A stretch of DNA of 64,000 nt from Paenibacillus sp. JNUCC32 (GTDB lineage: Bacteria > Bacillota > Bacilli > Paenibacillales > Paenibacillaceae): the NCBI RefSeq assembly GCF_014863545.1, contig NZ_CP062260.1, forward strand, positions 1,054,001-1,118,000, written 5' to 3'. Made by a program: the position numbers and the translations under genes. How positions within the stretch are numbered: the stretch's first letter is position 1; each line of letters begins with the position of its first letter. The notes under the pieces are model-generated. The model was not told the DNA's origin. It did no database searches and saw nothing but the letters and a program-made list of their open reading frames with translations. Positions 63,645 to 64,000 of this stretch are shown in pieces.

Positions 63645-64000
63645 TTGGAAATGGTTCGGGTCGTTTTTTTAACGGTGCTCATGTTTTTTGTGATCGTTAC
63701 CGTGCACGAATGGGGTCACTATTATTTTGCCCGGCGTGCCGGAATCTTGGTACGCGAGTTCGCGATTGGATTTGGTCCTAAGCTGTTCTCATATAAACGC
63801 CATGAAACGCAGTTCACGCTTCGTCTTCTCCCGTTCGGCGGATATGCCCGCATGGCCGGGGAAGATCCGGAACTTGTCGAGATTCAGCCCGGTCAGACGA
63901 TTGCGGTTCGAGTGAATGCAGAGAATCAAGTGAAAAAGATTTATCTGGATCAACTCGACAACCGTAAAAATGTCATTCGCGGCGAAGTCCAGTTTATCGA
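63645..64000 (+). CDS. rasP: RasP/RseP site-2 (M50) zinc metalloprotease, 3' end cut by window
   Basis: RasP is an intramembrane protease that cleaves anti-sigma factors and remnant signal peptides. The visible 118 residues begin at TTG 63645 behind AGGGGGATG. The first membrane helix contains the zinc-binding HEWGH (His21, Glu22, His25). This is followed by [20 protein letters not shown] and [15 protein letters not shown], the strongly conserved RasP start. The PDZ domain and later helices lie beyond the window. Position after dxr is the Bacillus order. Confidence 0.95.
   Translation, partial: MEMVRVVFLTVLMFFVIVTVHEWGHYYFARRAGILVREFAIGFGPKLFSYKRHETQFTLRLLPFGGYARMAGEDPELVEIQPGQTIAVRVNAENQVKKIYLDQLDNRKNVIRGEVQFI

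Overview
The window is 64 kb of a low-GC Gram-positive chromosome of Paenibacillus type. I infer this from the gene order, which follows the Bacillus subtilis rnhB-ylqG-ylqH / sucCD-dprA-topA-trmFO-hslVU / fla-che / rpsB-tsf-pyrH-frr-uppS-cdsA-dxr-rasP series almost gene for gene. Strong AGGAGG ribosome binding sites, frequent GTG/TTG starts, large AraC-type membrane sensors and lplABC-type sugar uptake genes also fit. Base composition is moderately GC-rich apart from one very GC-rich coding stretch at 5.2-5.95 kb. No rRNA, tRNA, CRISPR array, transposase or prophage gene was seen.

Layout. (a) 1-3.7 kb: the 3' part of a large multidomain GH32 fructan hydrolase, ended by a terminator. (b) 3.9-7.4 kb: rnhB, then a translationally coupled trio of a FliK-like protein, an FlhB C-terminal-domain protein and YraN. 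(c) 7.5-9.9 kb, minus strand: a ComM/YifB AAA ATPase coupled to an unusual acetyltransferase-VOC fusion. (d) 10.3-16.0 kb: an lplABC-like sugar ABC uptake cassette without its own ATPase, converging on a membrane-bound AraC regulator. (e) 16.2 kb: a 37-residue single-helix membrane protein absent from ordinary ORF calls. (f) 16.5-25.5 kb: sucCD, dprA, topA, trmFO, hslV, hslU. The xerC-like codV and codY genes that B. subtilis carries here are not present. (g) 26-53 kb: one long flagellar and chemotaxis operon, flgB to cheD, all on the plus strand with many overlapping genes. (h) 53-57.3 kb: sigD and five poorly known genes around it (a membrane protein, a FapA/DUF342 protein, a small polar protein, a SwrB-like protein and an MltG-LysM-like protein). 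(i) 57.4-64 kb: rpsB, tsf, pyrH, frr, uppS, cdsA, dxr and the start of the rasP/rseP site-2 protease, cut by the window edge.

How it works together. Block (g) encodes the rod, MS ring, C ring, export gate, hook scaffolding, placement GTPases and the CheY/B/A/W/C/D circuit; sigD follows for late flagellar genes. Blocks (a) and (d) could form a fructan degradation and uptake pair, but that is inference because housekeeping genes separate them. Block (i) couples translation factors to undecaprenyl, CDP-diacylglycerol and isoprenoid synthesis. Most of the window is ordinary conserved core. The least explained parts are the ylqG/ylqH pair, the GNAT-VOC fusion, the 37-residue membrane protein, the genes flanking sigD, and several perfect RNA hairpins inside operons.
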